From assembly GCA_031273585.1 (NCBI GenBank), contig JAISRP010000088.1, positions 1 to 7,422 on the forward strand: a stretch of DNA of 7,422 bases, written 5' to 3'. How positions within the stretch are numbered: position 1 is the stretch's first letter; each line of letters begins with the position of its first letter. This document shows positions 5,966 through 7,422 of the stretch, in pieces. The position numbers and the translations under genes are program-made. Under the pieces are notes generated by a model. It was not told the DNA's origin, searched no databases, and was given only the letters and a program-made list of their open reading frames with translations. Origin of the DNA: Synergistaceae bacterium (GTDB taxonomy: Bacteria > Synergistota > Synergistia > Synergistales > Synergistaceae).

Positions 5966-6733
5966 CTAGTCGCGTCTGTTGCCCTCCACTGTGTTGCTGT
6001 CGCGGCAGCTGCCGCCGCCGCCGTCCGAGCCGCCCTCCGAGCCTATGGCGCTCAAGGGGGTGCTCATCGACATCTCGTTTCTGCCGCTGCTTGGGAGCCC
6101 CATCTGTGCCATGCCGGACGTGCTCATGCTGTTGTCGCCGCCCGTTTGGATGGAGCCGCCGCTGCCGGAGATGCTGCCCACCTCGAAAGTCCTGTTGTTC
6201 GTGACCGTTATGAAGTGACCCTCCTCGAGATCCTCGCCGGTTATGGTCTCCATCTCGGGGGTCTCCTCGATCCTCACAGTCGTTCCCCTTATGCCTATGG
6301 AACTCCTGGGCGTCGTCAGCTTCATGAATCTGGGATTGATCTTTATTATGCCGCCCGATATCACGCGGGCCATGCCCTGCATTACGCCCACGTTGAGCCG
6401 GCTCCTGTTCGACGAGAAGACGACCTGCCTCAGGTCGATCTCTGAGTCGCTCCCGATCTCGAGTATGGAGTCGTCCTTGAAATGTATAATCCCCGACCCG
6501 GTCTCGCTCGTCTGGATGATGTCGAACTCATACACCTCAGACCCCTCCTCGAGCAGGACCCTGTTGTTGTCCCTCACCGCCCACATGCTGGGCGTCACGC
6601 TCTCGACATACCCGCCGGGTTCCGCAGCAAGGGCCCCAAGCGGCAGAAGAGCCAGGAGTGCAAGAACCGTGACACACCTCTGCAAAAAAAATAAAATCCC
6701 CTTCTCGACGTGACCAGGGCAGGCGCATACCAT
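5966..6733 (-). CDS. Secreted FecR-domain protein
   Basis: This 255-residue protein has an N-terminal secretion signal, a FecR domain and a low-complexity tail. The hydrophobic core VTVLALLALLPLGALA ends near residue 36, a probable signal peptidase site before AEPGG. FecR-type features follow at about 45-157: IIQTSETGSGIIHFKDDSIL and the classic TPRSSIGIRGTTVRIEE (141-157). FecR domains of this exported kind are found in surface or periplasmic proteins of unknown role; this one lacks the anti-sigma N-terminus of true FecR, and no sigma-factor gene is adjacent. The last 95 residues are rich in Gly, Ser, Met and Asn, with a Gly run and one Cys near the end. ATG 6733 is chosen because GGGGGA lies 6 bases upstream. 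TTG 6751 and TTG 6685 (AAGGGG 12 bases upstream) are alternatives; the latter gives a more usual short signal peptide. A TATAAT promoter lies about 57 bases upstream. Confidence 0.8.
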   Translation of the reverse strand: MVCACPGHVEKGILFFLQRCVTVLALLALLPLGALAAEPGGYVESVTPSMWAVRDNNRVLLEEGSEVYEFDIIQTSETGSGIIHFKDDSILEIGSDSEIDLRQVVFSSNRSRLNVGVMQGMARVISGGIIKINPRFMKLTTPRSSIGIRGTTVRIEETPEMETITGEDLEEGHFITVTNNRTFEVGSISGSGGSIQTGGDNSMSTSGMAQMGLPSSGRNEMSMSTPLSAIGSEGGSDGGGGSCRDSNTVEGNRRD

Positions 6734-6789
6734 CGGGATCCCCCATTTCAAGAGAGCTGCGTAACGTGTGAAATGAAAATGACCAGAAC

Positions 6790-6817
6790 ATTATATCAGA
6801 AAACAAAAATATGTACA
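6790..6817 (-). promoter_or_regulatory. Sigma-70-type promoter for the FecR-domain gene
   Basis: On the minus strand TGTACA (6817-6812) is followed after 16 bases by a perfect TATAAT (6795-6790). The spacer is AT-rich, in contrast to the GC-rich DNA on both sides. Predicted transcription would begin near 6783, leaving a leader of about 50 bases before ATG 6733. Confidence 0.5.
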
Positions 6818-6864
6818 CAGACCCGCGCCCGCCCAAATCTCCAACATACCGAACCGAACAGAGG

Positions 6865-7363
6865 TTACAGTACAGTGTGGCAGGATTTGAGCATGGATAA
6901 AACAGAGGAGAAGAGGTTACGGGAAGATTTTTTCAGGGTAGAAAAAATAACTGCCGATTGAAGCGAACGTCTCCAAGCCTCGCCAAGGACGAAAGCAGCC
7001 GGACACTTTCTGCTTCGTCTTGCCCGGACGGAGGTCGAGTTCCGCCTGGTTGTTCGTGAACGGCGCCTCATAGTTGTTCATGAACAGCATATATGCCCTC
7101 TTGTAATCGCGCAGAGGATACACCATGCGGCGCAGTTCGTTCCTGCCGAACGATTTGCCGTCCGTTGTTCCCAATATGGCAATGCCGCGTTCCAATAGCG
7201 CGTCGTATTGGGCGGAGTATGAATGCAGAAGCGCAGCGTCACATTCCAAGATGCCATGTTCTAAATCGGCGTTCTTGCTGTCGTTCAGAAATTCGTATAG
7301 CCGATTGAATAAACCGCGTGGAATTTTGCCGATGGCGGTTGCTGTGACAGCAAAGGTTTTCAA
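6865..7363 (-). pseudogene. IS66-family transposase, C-terminal remnant with frameshift
   Basis: The minus strand from 7363 to 6917 encodes 148 residues matching the end of IS66-family DDE transposases. Landmarks are FGRNELRRMVYPLRDYKRAY (72-91), APFTNNQAELDLRP (100-113) with the last catalytic acid at Glu108, and KTKQKVSGCFRPWRGLETFA (115-134). The main frame then leaves the family pattern (FYPEKIFP, stop). Dropping one T in the six-T run just after SY restores the expected ending, STLKKSSRNLFSSVL, which runs to a TAA at 6865-6867. The N-terminal two thirds of the protein, including the other two catalytic acids, are missing. The frame begins at TTG 7363, right after a TAA within the 18-bp sequence at 7362-7379. 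It is therefore non-functional as a transposase. It reads toward the FecR-domain gene. No terminal inverted repeat of a complete IS was found on the left side. Confidence 0.85.
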
Positions 7364-7379
7364 TCTTTACCCTTTAGGC
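7300..7379 (-). repeat. Dispersed repeat, weaker inverted copy C
   Basis: GCCTAAAGGGTAAAGATT (minus strand, 7379-7362) is identical to the start of copy B. Beyond it, roughly 60% of bases continue to match copy B with a single one-base gap, including CAAAATT and a final AA(T/C)CGGC. It overlaps the start of the transposase remnant. The exact 18-bp match is direct observation; the homology of the remaining 60 bases is less certain. Confidence 0.45.
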
Positions 7380-7422
7380 TTCTAAAGATGTATCTTTTCA
7401 GAGTAGTAATTTCTACACCAGT
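7364..7422. other. Right-edge AT-rich tail with small palindromes
   Basis: No gene is seen here. AAAGAT (7384-7389) and ATCTTT (7392-7397) form a 6-bp inverted repeat around GT. GTAG (7403-7406) and CTAC (7413-7416) form a small stem around TAATTT. TAATTTCTAC at 7407-7416 resembles the conserved core of type V-A CRISPR repeats, but the window ends 6 bases later. Confidence 0.4.

Noticed and set aside
6243..6713. Plus-strand open frame of 156 residues opposite the FecR-domain gene
   Set aside because: The minus strand carries a signal peptide, ribosome-binding site, promoter and FecR motif; the plus-strand frame has none.
6860..6920. Direct repeat AGAGGTTAC at 6860-6868 and 6912-6920 as an IS target duplication
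   Set aside because: The second copy lies inside the transposase remnant, so it cannot be a flanking duplication.
6894..6961. Small plus-strand peptide beginning MDKTEEKRLREDFF
   Set aside because: It looks protein-like but is exactly antisense to the lysine/serine-rich end of the IS66 remnant and has no ribosome-binding site.

Overview
The window looks like a bacterial chromosome segment with a GC-rich, host-like core (about 1370-6733) between two pieces of mobile-DNA debris. Heavy use of AGG for Arg and ATA for Ile in a GC-rich background, together with the gene set (stand-alone MOSC protein, YprB-like RNase H-fold protein, AlgC-type phosphohexomutase, secreted FecR-domain protein), suggests an anaerobe such as a member of the Synergistota. 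That assignment is an inference from memory of gene style, not a proven identity.

Left flank (1-1369). The minus strand carries a fragment of a tyrosine recombinase with its HxxR box, cut by the window edge and broken at about position 240. There the composition changes abruptly to AT-rich DNA (about 240-950). This AT-rich block holds three copies of a 17-bp motif and a small multi-pass membrane protein whose N-terminus seems to lie in a different frame. Next come about 420 bases without a convincing gene, which contain the first copy of a repeat found again at 5849-5934.

Core (1370-5824, plus strand). A MOSC-domain protein starts at TTG. A YprB-like RNase H-fold protein follows, then a 12-helix MFS transporter only 5 bases further on, probably co-transcribed. 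Last is a complete phosphomannomutase/phosphoglucomutase with its own good ribosome-binding site, which would supply sugar phosphates for cell-surface polysaccharide.

Right flank (5825-7422). The phosphohexomutase converges with a secreted FecR-domain protein on the minus strand. Between their stop codons lies the second copy of the repeat, which can fold into a hairpin. Upstream of the FecR gene is a recognisable minus-strand promoter, then the C-terminal remnant of an IS66-family transposase, frameshifted in a run of six T. The remnant ends at an 18-bp sequence that is an exact inverted copy of the start of the second repeat. The last bases contain a short motif resembling the conserved core of type V-A CRISPR repeats, but the window stops before this can be judged.

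No complete new system is visible. The signals least explained by known genes are the dispersed repeat (1081-1164, 5849-5934, weaker copy 7300-7379), the three-site motif at 251-402, and the frame-split membrane protein.
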